DNA of 64,000 nucleotides from Clostridium transplantifaecale (GTDB lineage Bacteria > Bacillota > Clostridia > Lachnospirales > Lachnospiraceae). This document shows positions 44,744 through 52,879 of the stretch, piece by piece. The notes under the pieces were generated by a model. That model was not told the origin of the DNA. It was given only the letters and a program-made list of their open reading frames with translations, and did no database searches. The position numbers were made by a program, and so were the translations under genes. The stretch covers positions 682,001 to 746,000 of the forward strand of contig NZ_UYZY01000002.1 in the NCBI RefSeq assembly GCF_900626075.1, written 5' to 3'. Each line of letters opens with the position of its first letter. Position 1 is the first letter of the stretch.

Positions 44744-46216
44744 ATGGGAGAAAGTATTGCAGAGGGAAAAATTTTTAAAGCCGCCGTGCAGAAGCCAGAA
44801 GCAGTTGCAGCGGCTCATAATACCGCAGCATTGTCAGAGGACAGCTTCGAGCGTAAAATGACAAAAGGAGAACTGTTTTCTTACGGCCTGGGAGGCGTAG
44901 CCAGCACGATGCCGTCCCAATTTAAGATCAGCTATGCCATGAACTTTATGAGCGATGTAGCCGGTCTGCATGTTGGCGCTGTTGGTCTATTAAACACTCT
45001 GCTGATTATTTGGGACGCGATCAACGATCCTATCATCGGCGGGATCGCCGATCGCACCAATACCAAACGCTGGGGAAAATACAGGCCCCACATGATGATG
45101 GGAATACTGATGTGGGCCGTAATTATGGTGGCATTGTTTACCGTACCGAATATTCCGAAAACAGGCCAGTGGATTTATTACATAACGGCTTTGCTTTTGT
45201 ATTCCGTGTTTTATACACAGTTTACCGTTCCGTGGCAGGCCTTGAACAGCGCCATGACCCATGACCCGAAGGAACGCAACCTGATGTTAACCTGCCGTCA
45301 GTACGGTGGCTCGATTGCCGGTGCAGCAGTAGGAATATTTGTAATTCCGATTGTGGGCCATGCGGCGAATCCAAAGACAGGGTGGCACATCAGTGTCGGA
45401 ATTGTCTGTGCTGTCATGGTCATTGCCGGTCTCCTGGCAGCGAACGGCGCTAAACGCGTGGACTATTATAATTCATTGGAAACTCCGGAGAAGGTTCACT
45501 TAAAGGGGCAGATACATATTATTACTAAAAATCGCGCCGTAATCTGTGCAGCTCTTCTTTTGGGCATTGTAAACCTGGTTAATACCACCAATGCTGCAAT
45601 ATCGCTGTATTACCTGCGCTGTGTGGTGAATAACCTTGGTTTGAAAGCAATTTTTTCAATTGTCACACTGATCATTGGGCTGATTGTTATCCCGGTTATG
45701 CCTGCAATCTTAAAAAGGTTCGGAAAATCAAAAACCTTTCTCTTTGGCATGGCAATTATTTCCCTTCAGTCCATTCTGCTGTTTATCCGCCGGGAATTTG
45801 CCACGGATTTTGAGGTGGTGTTCATGTCATTCCTGAATGGTCTGGGATTTGTAATTGCAAATGTAGCTGTGCTTGCTATGATTCCCGACTGCACCGATTT
45901 TACGGAATACAAATTTGGTACGGCTCAGGCGGGCTTTATCAATGCGGCCATCACCTTCATGAAAAAGTTCTGTTCCAGCTTTTCTACGTTGATTGTTGGC
46001 TGTGTTTTAGCCGCCGTCGGCTACAGCGCTCAATCGGAGGTGAGCCAGGAGCTAATTGATGTGATTATCAATTTAAAAATTGCTTATCCGATTGTTCTTG
46101 TTGCAGCAACCATACTTGTCATCAGACAGTATCCTATTACACCGGAATTCGCAGTCCAGATGCGTGCCGAACTTAAAGAACGGAGAGCAGAAGCAAAACA
46201 AAAAAATAATAAGTAA
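44744..46216 (+). CDS. GPH/MFS-type cation symporter
   Basis: A 490-residue twelve-helix transporter of the glycoside-pentoside-hexuronide:cation symporter family. Family marks are SYAMNFMSDVAGLHVG in helix 1, the IWDAINDPIIGGIADRTNTKRWGKYRPHMM loop between helices 2 and 3, and the CTDFTEYKFGTAQAG segment in the second half. Its N-terminus is extended by a polar stretch of about 35 residues. GGGGAGTTACC precedes the ATG. Partnered with an M20 hydrolase under a LysR regulator, it may import a glycosidic or amide conjugate. Confidence 0.88.
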   Translation: MGESIAEGKIFKAAVQKPEAVAAAHNTAALSEDSFERKMTKGELFSYGLGGVASTMPSQFKISYAMNFMSDVAGLHVGAVGLLNTLLIIWDAINDPIIGGIADRTNTKRWGKYRPHMMMGILMWAVIMVALFTVPNIPKTGQWIYYITALLLYSVFYTQFTVPWQALNSAMTHDPKERNLMLTCRQYGGSIAGAAVGIFVIPIVGHAANPKTGWHISVGIVCAVMVIAGLLAANGAKRVDYYNSLETPEKVHLKGQIHIITKNRAVICAALLLGIVNLVNTTNAAISLYYLRCVVNNLGLKAIFSIVTLIIGLIVIPVMPAILKRFGKSKTFLFGMAIISLQSILLFIRREFATDFEVVFMSFLNGLGFVIANVAVLAMIPDCTDFTEYKFGTAQAGFINAAITFMKKFCSSFSTLIVGCVLAAVGYSAQSEVSQELIDVIINLKIAYPIVLVAATILVIRQYPITPEFAVQMRAELKERRAEAKQKNNK

Positions 46217-46260
46217 TTGCCAAAATAACAGAAATGGGATTCTGCCTGTACACAGGAGGA

Positions 46261-46288
46261 CGCCGCACCGGATAAAACTGGTGCGGCG
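46261..46288 (+). terminator. Terminator after GPH symporter
   Basis: CGCCGCACC (46261-46269) pairs with GGTGCGGCG (46280-46288), extended by A-T on each side, followed by TTTACA. Confidence 0.85.
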
Positions 46289-46520
46289 TTTACACTTTCG
46301 GCAATTAAAACTGTTTCTGTTCACTCCGAGTCCAGTATAACACGCTCTGCAATGCACAGAAACGGAAAAAGCGCCGAACCCGATAAAGCGGGGCATGGTA
46401 TTTCATACAGTATGTCTTGGGACTTTCGCGAAAAATACGCTCGAAAGCAACTCCCGTGACATTACTCTGTGAACAGATATAATAAAATCTATAAAATTTG
46501 CTAAAAATCAAAAATATATC

Positions 46521-46585
46521 TTGACAAATCTGTGCAATGCATATAATATAAAATTACATTAACGTTAATGTGAACGTTAATGTAA
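46521..46585 (+). promoter_or_regulatory. Promoter and double LacI operator of ABC/glycyl-radical operon
   Basis: -35 TTGACA (46521-46526) and -10 TAATAT (46544-46549), 17 bp apart, are followed by TTACATTAACGTTAATGTGA (46554-46573). That matches the operator at 31711 in 19 of 20 bases and is followed at once by a second half-site set ending ACGTTAATGTAA (46574-46585). Repressor binding here would block transcription start. Confidence 0.88.
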
Positions 46586-46630
46586 GGTGTAGCAGAACAC
46601 CAAAAAAACAAATGTATGGGAGGAAAACGA

Positions 46631-47647
46631 ATGAAGAAATTAGTTGCGGCATTATTAGTATCAAGTATGGTACTGGCTACGACAGGGTGTTCATCTAAGA
46701 CAGAGGCACCGGCACCGACAGAGGCGCCAAAGACAGAGGCTCCGGCAGAAGCCGGCGGCGAGACAGAGGCGGCAGAGAGTAAAGAAGCAGGAAAACAGTA
46801 TGAGATTGCTTTCAGTTTAAAGACAGTTACCAACGATGCATTCCAGAGCGGAATTGCAGATGCGATTAAGTCGAATGTTGAGGCGGCAGGCCACAAGTTC
46901 ACACTGGTTACGGCCGGTGACGAAACTGCAGTATCCGCACAGGTAACACAGATTGAGGATTTAATTGCTAAAAAAGTTGATGCCATTATCGTTAACCCAA
47001 TGGATGCCAACGCAGTCGTGCCGGCTCTCCAGAAGGCAAAAGACGCAGGTATTCCGGTTGTCCTTGTAGACAGCACAATTGCTGAAGGCAATGAAGATTT
47101 ATATATTACATATGTAGGTACGGACAACTACGCAGCAGCTAAACTCGGCGCAGAGAAGCTGACGGAGAAACTTGGAAACAAGGGAAAAGTTATTATTGTC
47201 AGAGGCGCTAACGGAAACTCCGTAGGCGATGCCCGTGTAAACGGATTCAAAGACGGCCTTGGCGACGGAATCGAAATTGTAGGCGAGCAGCCAGGCGACT
47301 GGAGCAACGACGTGGCAAAACAGGTTACGGAGAACATGCTTCAGGCAAACCCGGAAGTAGACGGTTTATTCACAGCATCCGACGTTATGCTGGACGGTAT
47401 CCTTCAGGCAATGGATGATGCAAAACGTGAAGGCATCCAGATTATGAGCTTTGACGGTTCTGACGATGGAAAAGCGCTGATCGAAGAAGGCCTTGTACTT
47501 GGTACAATGGCACAGTTCCCGGATCATATGGGCAAGATTGCCGTAGATACCCTGGTTGGCGTATTAGACGGAACAACCGATGCGGCAAGCGTTGACAAAT
47601 ACATCGACTCCGGTACAGAATGTGTTACCGCAGAAAACCTTAAATAA
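46631..47647 (+). CDS. Ribose-type ABC transporter sugar-binding lipoprotein
   Basis: A 338-residue exported lipoprotein (LATTGC lipobox, Cys about 19), a Pro/Glu/Thr-rich linker with APAPTEAPKTEAP repeats, then a type I periplasmic-binding domain (EIAFSLKTVTNDAFQSGIAD, DAIIVNPMDANAVVPALQKA, IMSFDGSDDGKALI) like RbsB. It captures a monosaccharide-like ligand at the cell surface. The start ATG 46631 follows GGGAGGAAAACG. A terminator-like hairpin directly downstream would keep its mRNA level above that of the rest of the operon. Ligand unknown. Confidence 0.92.
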   Translation: MKKLVAALLVSSMVLATTGCSSKTEAPAPTEAPKTEAPAEAGGETEAAESKEAGKQYEIAFSLKTVTNDAFQSGIADAIKSNVEAAGHKFTLVTAGDETAVSAQVTQIEDLIAKKVDAIIVNPMDANAVVPALQKAKDAGIPVVLVDSTIAEGNEDLYITYVGTDNYAAAKLGAEKLTEKLGNKGKVIIVRGANGNSVGDARVNGFKDGLGDGIEIVGEQPGDWSNDVAKQVTENMLQANPEVDGLFTASDVMLDGILQAMDDAKREGIQIMSFDGSDDGKALIEEGLVLGTMAQFPDHMGKIAVDTLVGVLDGTTDAASVDKYIDSGTECVTAENLK

Positions 47648-47680
47648 TAAAGGAATGAAGTAAGTACGGGATAGTGGAGG

Positions 47681-47733
47681 AGGTGCTGCAAAATTCTCAG
47701 GGAAGCAACAGGCTGAAGAATTTTACAGCACCT
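47681..47733 (+). terminator. Intercistronic attenuator after binding protein
   Basis: AGGTGCTGCAAAATTCT (47681-47697) pairs with AGAATTTTACAGCACCT (47717-47733), one mismatch, followed by TTTCTT. Partial read-through is needed for the downstream transporter genes. Confidence 0.85.
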
Positions 47734-47801
47734 TTTCTTAAAAGCAGCAGTCGCAGAGTGAACAGTAACTTCGCATGGACTTTGCGTTTATCAGGAAAGG
47801 T

Positions 47802-48770
47802 ATGGGAGTAGTGAAGGATAAAAATCTGAGAATTTCAAAGAAAACAATGCTTATCATTGGTGCAGTCTTACTTTTTTTAATTGTTGGGTCGCAGATTCCA
47901 AACTATCTTACAGTCAGAAACATTTTTAATGTAATAAGACAGAGTTCCATCGTCTCACTGGTGTCTTACGGTATGACCATGGTTATCATTGTAAAGGGAA
48001 TCGACCTGTCGGTCGGCGGAATTATTGCATGCTGCGCTATGATAAGCGGATTAATGATGAAGGGCGGATGCCCGATATGGCTTTCGATTGCCGCAGGTTT
48101 ACTGGCGGGCGCCCTGATGGGATGGTTTAACGGCGTTATGGTTGAAAAACTGGAAGTGCCGGCTTTTATTACAACTCTGGTGGTTGGACAGGTGGCAAGC
48201 GGAATTGCCCTTATGTTAAATGGAGGCGGCTCCCTGGGCGGCTTCCCGAAAGAATATGTCAATATCGGAAACGGAACACTCTTAGGAATGCCAATTTCTA
48301 ATTATATTACATTTATCTTCTGTATCGTGTCGGCCCTGATTATGGGACGGACCCGCCTGGGGACTTACATCTATGCCCTCGGCGGCAACGATATGGTTGT
48401 GAAGCAGCAGGGAATCAGCACTGCGAAAATCAACTATTTTGTATTTGCATTTTCCGGCTTCTGTGCGGCGGTGGCGGGGATCCTGCTGAGCGCGCAGATG
48501 AATACGGTCCACCCGACACAGGGAGGAACTTATCAGCTCGATGCCGTTGCGGCCTGTGTCATCGGCGGCGTCAACATGGCAGGCGGGGAAGGCAAGGTTT
48601 ATCTGTCTCTCGTAGGCGCCCTTCTCATTGGTTTCCTGAGGAACGGCCTGAACCTTTACGGACTTCATCCGTTCTATCAGAACCTGGTGATTGGATTTAT
48701 TATTATCGTGATTGTAGCCGTATCCATTTACAGCCGTAACCGGAAGATAGAGGCGGCCAAGGTATTTTAG
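47802..48770 (+). CDS. Ribose-type ABC transporter permease (1)
   Basis: A 322-residue inner-membrane permease of the RbsC/AraH family with about nine hydrophobic helices. The family block GIDLSVGGIIACCAMI and GLLAGALMGWFNGVMV are clear, and it ends with the usual short polar tail. I favour the ATG at 47802 (AGGAAAGGT before it) over 47775, which has no ribosome-binding site. It is followed by a second, different permease, so the channel is probably a heterodimer, as in the autoinducer-2 (LsrC/LsrD) and some pentose importers. Confidence 0.9.
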   Translation: MGVVKDKNLRISKKTMLIIGAVLLFLIVGSQIPNYLTVRNIFNVIRQSSIVSLVSYGMTMVIIVKGIDLSVGGIIACCAMISGLMMKGGCPIWLSIAAGLLAGALMGWFNGVMVEKLEVPAFITTLVVGQVASGIALMLNGGGSLGGFPKEYVNIGNGTLLGMPISNYITFIFCIVSALIMGRTRLGTYIYALGGNDMVVKQQGISTAKINYFVFAFSGFCAAVAGILLSAQMNTVHPTQGGTYQLDAVAACVIGGVNMAGGEGKVYLSLVGALLIGFLRNGLNLYGLHPFYQNLVIGFIIIVIVAVSIYSRNRKIEAAKVF

Positions 48771-48811
48771 TTACGGTACGTATTTTAACATATATTGCGA
48801 AGGGAAGAAAA

Positions 48812-49786
48812 ATGGGTAAAGAACAAAAAACTATGGAAAATAATAAACAGGCGCTGAGGATGTTTGTGAAGAAAAATGGCAGCGTTGTTGTTTTTGCAAT
48901 TCTCTGCATCGCGGCTGCCATATTTGTTCCCAGATTTGCTTCTGTGAACAACTTTCTTCTGATTATTAAGCAGTCGGCTATCCCGGTTATTGCCTGTATC
49001 GGTATGACGATGGTACTGATGACCGGCGGCATCGACCTGTCGCTCGGCTATACGATAGGACTCAGCTCCACGATTGTCGGCATGCTTGTAAAGACTCATG
49101 AAATGGCGTATCTGCCGGCGATTCTCATCACGCTGGGAGTCGGAGTGGTCATCGGCCTTATCAACGGTTTCTGTGTGCAGGCCATTAAAGTGCCGGCATT
49201 TATCACAACCCTGGGAACCGGATACATCATATATGGAATCGCAGAAATTGTAAGCCACGGCGAGTCGGTTAACCGTCTGCCGAAGGGATTTCTGGCAATC
49301 GGTAAAACAGAGGTGTTTGGAGTTAATACAACCGTAGTGATTACCGCAGTAATCTGTCTCGTGTTTTTTTACATATTACATATGTCCACATTCGGCAGGA
49401 ACTTGTCGGCATTCGGACTCAGTGAACCGGCCAGCCGTCTGAGCGGCGTGGCGACGGCGAAAATCAACGTTCTGGTTTATGTAAACTGTGCGGTTCTCGC
49501 CAGCCTCGTGGGAATCCTTCTTTCCATCGACGTCAACTGTGCCCAGCCGACCATGGGCGGCGGAAATTATACGTTCGAAGTCATCACGGGCGCAGTGCTT
49601 GGAGGCGCCAGCCTGTTCGGCGGAGTCGGTTCCGTTGTGGGCGCGCTCTTCGGCGTCATGACCATCAAAGTAATCGGTAACTGTATCAACCTGATGAATG
49701 CGGCTTACTACCTTTATGACGCAATCATGGGAATCATCATTTTAGCTGCGATTGTTTTTGAAAATGTCAAGAACAGAAAGCTGTAA
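48812..49786 (+). CDS. Ribose-type ABC transporter permease (2)
   Basis: A 324-residue second permease, homologous to the first (GGIDLSLGYTIGLSSTIVGM, GVVIGLINGFCVQAIKVPAFI) but clearly diverged. It has about nine membrane helices and ends VFENVKNRKL. GAAGGGAAGAAAA precedes its ATG. It is 41 bp after the first permease and 12 bp before the ATPase gene. Confidence 0.9.
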   Translation: MGKEQKTMENNKQALRMFVKKNGSVVVFAILCIAAAIFVPRFASVNNFLLIIKQSAIPVIACIGMTMVLMTGGIDLSLGYTIGLSSTIVGMLVKTHEMAYLPAILITLGVGVVIGLINGFCVQAIKVPAFITTLGTGYIIYGIAEIVSHGESVNRLPKGFLAIGKTEVFGVNTTVVITAVICLVFFYILHMSTFGRNLSAFGLSEPASRLSGVATAKINVLVYVNCAVLASLVGILLSIDVNCAQPTMGGGNYTFEVITGAVLGGASLFGGVGSVVGALFGVMTIKVIGNCINLMNAAYYLYDAIMGIIILAAIVFENVKNRKL

Positions 49787-49798
49787 GGAGTCGATCAG

Positions 49799-51316
49799 AT
49801 GAGCAAAACCATTTTAAGAATGGATCATATAACAAAATATATTTTTGACGCCTACGGAAAACCGATTCGGGGGACGGATGTAAAGATACTGGATGACGTG
49901 CATTTTGACATGTATGAGTCGGAGGTGCATATCCTAATTGGTGAAAACGGCGCCGGCAAATCCACCCTGATGAAAATTTTGGGAGGCATTATTCCCCAGG
50001 ACGGAGGGGAGATGGAGCTGTTCGGGCAGAACGTGAACTTCTCTAACCCAAGGCAGGCCGAGGCGATGGGCGTCGGCTTTATCCATCAGGAACTCAACCT
50101 CTGCCCGAACCTGAGCGTTGCGGAGAACCTGTTCCTGGGAAGGGAAATCACGGGCAAGGGAAATATTTTCAGCAACAAGAAAGAGATGTATGCCCAGAGC
50201 CGGAAGATGCTGATGAAGCTGGGATTTGACATTGATCCTCAAATCCTGGTGCGCAACCTTTCTACGGCACAGCAGCAGATTGTGGAGATTGTAAAGGCCA
50301 TCTCCTATGATTCGAAGATTATTATCATGGATGAGCCGACGGCCAGCCTGACGCAGGCTGAGATTGACCATCTGTTTGAGATTATCAGGGATATGAAGAA
50401 ACAGGGAATCAGCATTATTTATATTTCCCACCGTTTTGAGGAGTTAAAAGAGATTGGCGACAGATTGACGGTACTCCGCGACGGCTGTTATGTCGGAACG
50501 ATTGATATGGCAGAGTTCAGCCATGACAAGGTAATCGGCATGATGGTCGGAAGAACTTTAAACCAGATGTATACATGCGCCCACGTACCGCAGGACGAGG
50601 AAATCCTCAGAGTGGAGAACCTTAAAATTGCCCCGAACACCGCTCCTCTTAACCTCTATGTGAAAAAAGGCGAGGTTGTGGGAATCGGAGGGCTGGTGGG
50701 AGCCGGAAGGACGGAAGTGGCCAAGAGTATTTTCGGCGCCCGTAAATTCTACGGCGGTAAGATTGTCTATAAGGGTGAGGCGGTAACAAAACCGGCCCCG
50801 AAAGAGATGATTAAAAAGGGACTGATGTATCTGACCGAGGACCGCAAAATTGAAGGCCTGGTTCTCCGGATGGATATTGAACAGAATATTACCCTGGCCT
50901 CCCTGTCCGAAATGTTTAAGAACGGGTTTATAAAGAAGGGACGGGAGCACGAAGTATCCGAGGAAAAAATAAAGGAACTGAATATCGTATGCACGTCCGG
51001 CCATCAGCTTGCCAATACGCTGAGCGGCGGGAACCAGCAGAAGGTGGCACTGGCAAAATGGCTGGCCAGCCATCCGGCCCTGCTGATTCTGGATGAACCG
51101 ACAAGGGGTATCGACGTCAATGCGAAGTCGGAGATTTATCAGATTATCGATGATCTGGCGAAAAAGGGCGTTGCCATCCTCATGATATCCTCCGAACTGC
51201 CGGAACTGATTGGCATGAGCGACAGGATTTATGTAATGAGACGCGGAACCATCTCTGCGGAGCTGACTGCGCGGGAAGATTTCCAGCAGGAAAAGATCTT
51301 ATCATATACAATTTGA
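49799..51316 (+). CDS. Ribose-type ABC transporter ATPase (tandem)
   Basis: A 505-residue protein with two ATP-binding cassettes, as in RbsA/MglA. The first has Walker A GENGAGKST, signature LSTAQQQ and Walker B IIIMDEPT. The second has a degenerate Walker A region (GLVGAGRTEV), signature LSGGNQQ and Walker B LLILDEPT, the typical asymmetry of this family. It powers uptake of the sugar-like ligand. GGAGTCGATCAG precedes the start. Confidence 0.93.
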   Translation: MSKTILRMDHITKYIFDAYGKPIRGTDVKILDDVHFDMYESEVHILIGENGAGKSTLMKILGGIIPQDGGEMELFGQNVNFSNPRQAEAMGVGFIHQELNLCPNLSVAENLFLGREITGKGNIFSNKKEMYAQSRKMLMKLGFDIDPQILVRNLSTAQQQIVEIVKAISYDSKIIIMDEPTASLTQAEIDHLFEIIRDMKKQGISIIYISHRFEELKEIGDRLTVLRDGCYVGTIDMAEFSHDKVIGMMVGRTLNQMYTCAHVPQDEEILRVENLKIAPNTAPLNLYVKKGEVVGIGGLVGAGRTEVAKSIFGARKFYGGKIVYKGEAVTKPAPKEMIKKGLMYLTEDRKIEGLVLRMDIEQNITLASLSEMFKNGFIKKGREHEVSEEKIKELNIVCTSGHQLANTLSGGNQQKVALAKWLASHPALLILDEPTRGIDVNAKSEIYQIIDDLAKKGVAILMISSELPELIGMSDRIYVMRRGTISAELTAREDFQQEKILSYTI

Positions 51317-51341
51317 CGGGCCATGCGAAAGGAGTTTAACA

Positions 51342-51833
51342 ATGAGAAAACTGATGGTTAAAAATATATTGGACAGCGATTTTTCCGTCTATGGAAGATG
51401 CGTGGATCTGCTGTCTCCGTGCTCTCCCTGTATTGGGGAGAAGCCGATCCGGTTTTACAGGGATATGATGCCCCTTGGAGGCAATGAGACACTCTCCCTG
51501 TCCGTGACGGCGGTGGAGCCGATGAAAATGGTTGTAGATGTGCTGGAGTTCCACTCCAGTACAGGAGAATGTTTCCTGAGTTTGGATGGAGACACCTGTA
51601 TCTGCGTCGGACCAGCGACCGCGGACCCGTACCCGCAGGCGGAGACGCTGGAGGCATTTTTTGTGCCGTCAGGAACCGCGGTTTACATCCATCCCGGCGT
51701 ATGGCACTATGCACCATATCCGGCCGGCGATCATCCGATCCACTCCCTGGTGATGCTGCCTCAGAGAACTTACGCCAATGACTGTTATAAGTGCGAACTT
51801 AAGGCGGATGAGGTAATGGAACTGGAGATTTAA
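51342..51833 (+). CDS. AllA (ureidoglycolate lyase)-like cupin protein
   Basis: A 163-residue cytoplasmic protein. The central MVVDVLEFHSSTGECFLSLDGD and AFFVPSGTAVYIHPGVWHYAP stretches resemble the barrel and HPGVWH active-site region of ureidoglycolate lyase (AllA) and related metal-dependent cupins. Its position between an ABC ATPase and a glycyl-radical activase argues against purine catabolism; a lyase or isomerase step for the imported compound is more likely (inferred). GAAAGGAG precedes the ATG. Confidence 0.6.
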   Translation: MRKLMVKNILDSDFSVYGRCVDLLSPCSPCIGEKPIRFYRDMMPLGGNETLSLSVTAVEPMKMVVDVLEFHSSTGECFLSLDGDTCICVGPATADPYPQAETLEAFFVPSGTAVYIHPGVWHYAPYPAGDHPIHSLVMLPQRTYANDCYKCELKADEVMELEI

Positions 51834-51840
51834 AGACGGA

Positions 51841-52692
51841 ATGGAAAAAACAGGCGTAATATTTGATATAAAGCAATTTGCGGTATTTGACGGACCGGGC
51901 ATCAGAACCACCGTGTTTTTAAAGGGCTGTCCTCTGCGCTGCATGTGGTGCCACAACCCGGAGGGGCTGTCGTATAAACCACAGCTTATGGTGTCGCCAA
52001 ACGGCTGTACAGACTGCGGAAGCTGCCGTCTGGTCTGCAAGCACCCGGACGGCTGTATGCTCTGCGGAGACTGTGTGAGAGCCTGCCCGGCGCGTCTTAG
52101 AAAGATCTGCGGGGAGCGCATGACGGTGGAAGCGTTGACCGGAAAGCTGCTGCGCGACCGGGAATACCTGGAAATGCAGGGCGGAGGGGTTACCTTTTCC
52201 GGCGGGGAGCCGACGGGACAGCCGGAATTTCTTCTGAATTGCCTGAAAGAACTGCGCACAATGCACCGTGCGGTTGAAACAAGCGGATACTGCAGGACCG
52301 ATATTTTTAAGAACATCATTGATGAGCTGGATTATATCATCATGGATATCAAGATTGCGGATGATGAGATACATAAGATTTACACCGGAGTGAGCAACCG
52401 GATAATCCTTGAGAATCTTGAACAGGTTAAGAAAAGCGGGAAACCGTTCCGGATCCGGATTCCTGTCATTCCCGGAGTCAATGATACAGAGGAAAACTAC
52501 CGTCTGACGGCGGAGCTTTTAAAAGGAGCCGAAAACCTGGAGATGGTGGAACTTCTACCCTATCACAAAACGGCAGGGGCCAAATACAGTATGGTGGGGC
52601 GCGCCTACGCCCCGGACTTTGATGTCGACAGGGAACCGGTCCTTGAGACGTCGGCTTTTGAAAATGCGGGAATCTGCTGCCATAAGATGTAG
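51841..52692 (+). CDS. Glycyl-radical enzyme activating protein
   Basis: A 283-residue radical-SAM activase. The SAM cluster motif is CPLRCMWC (Cys30, Cys34, Cys37). An inserted ferredoxin-like domain follows with eight cysteines in two CxxCxxC-type sets (CTDCGSC...CLVC-like and CMLCGDCVRACP). The TFSGGEPTGQPEF and KIADDEIHKIYTGVSN blocks are typical. It installs the glycyl radical on the downstream 688-residue enzyme. The gene sits 8 bp after the AllA-like gene. About 170 bp, including a MITE-like insertion, separate it from its substrate enzyme. Confidence 0.92.
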   Translation: MEKTGVIFDIKQFAVFDGPGIRTTVFLKGCPLRCMWCHNPEGLSYKPQLMVSPNGCTDCGSCRLVCKHPDGCMLCGDCVRACPARLRKICGERMTVEALTGKLLRDREYLEMQGGGVTFSGGEPTGQPEFLLNCLKELRTMHRAVETSGYCRTDIFKNIIDELDYIIMDIKIADDEIHKIYTGVSNRIILENLEQVKKSGKPFRIRIPVIPGVNDTEENYRLTAELLKGAENLEMVELLPYHKTAGAKYSMVGRAYAPDFDVDREPVLETSAFENAGICCHKM

Positions 52693-52715
52693 ACCGGACA
52701 GCAGTTGCCGATGAA

Positions 52716-52857
52716 GTTACAGTTCAGCCATGATGTATCCCGCGAGGTGTTTTCACGTGTTTTTCGTGAAAATCCCGAGTTACGCGGCGCGAAACGGTGT
52801 TTTTTATCGTTTCTGTGCATCATTTTGTTATAGTTTAGCCAAAGGCTGAACTGTAAC
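52716..52857. mobile_element. MITE-like insertion with 8-bp target duplication
   Basis: This 142-bp segment has perfect 14-bp terminal inverted repeats, GTTACAGTTCAGCC (52716-52729) and GGCTGAACTGTAAC (52844-52857), flanked by the direct repeat CCGATGAA on both sides (52708-52715 and 52858-52865). It holds no gene. Inside are a TTTTCACG/CGTGAAAA hairpin and, next to the right end, a third near-copy GTTATAGTTTAGCC (52827-52840) that can fold onto it with an AAA loop. It lies between the activase and the glycyl-radical enzyme genes and ends just before the latter's ribosome-binding site. Confidence 0.75.
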
Positions 52858-52879
52858 CCGATGAAGTTAGGAGGAAAAA

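Noticed and set aside
46305..46511. Remnant of an AraC-type DNA-binding tail on the minus strand
   Set aside because: FERIFRESPKTYCMKYH is vaguely AraC-like but short, without upstream helix-turn-helix or start signal; too weak to call.
47767..47802. Earlier ATG (47775) as start of the first permease
   Set aside because: It has no ribosome-binding site, while the ATG at 47802 is preceded by AGGAAAGG; the earlier start is kept only as an alternative.
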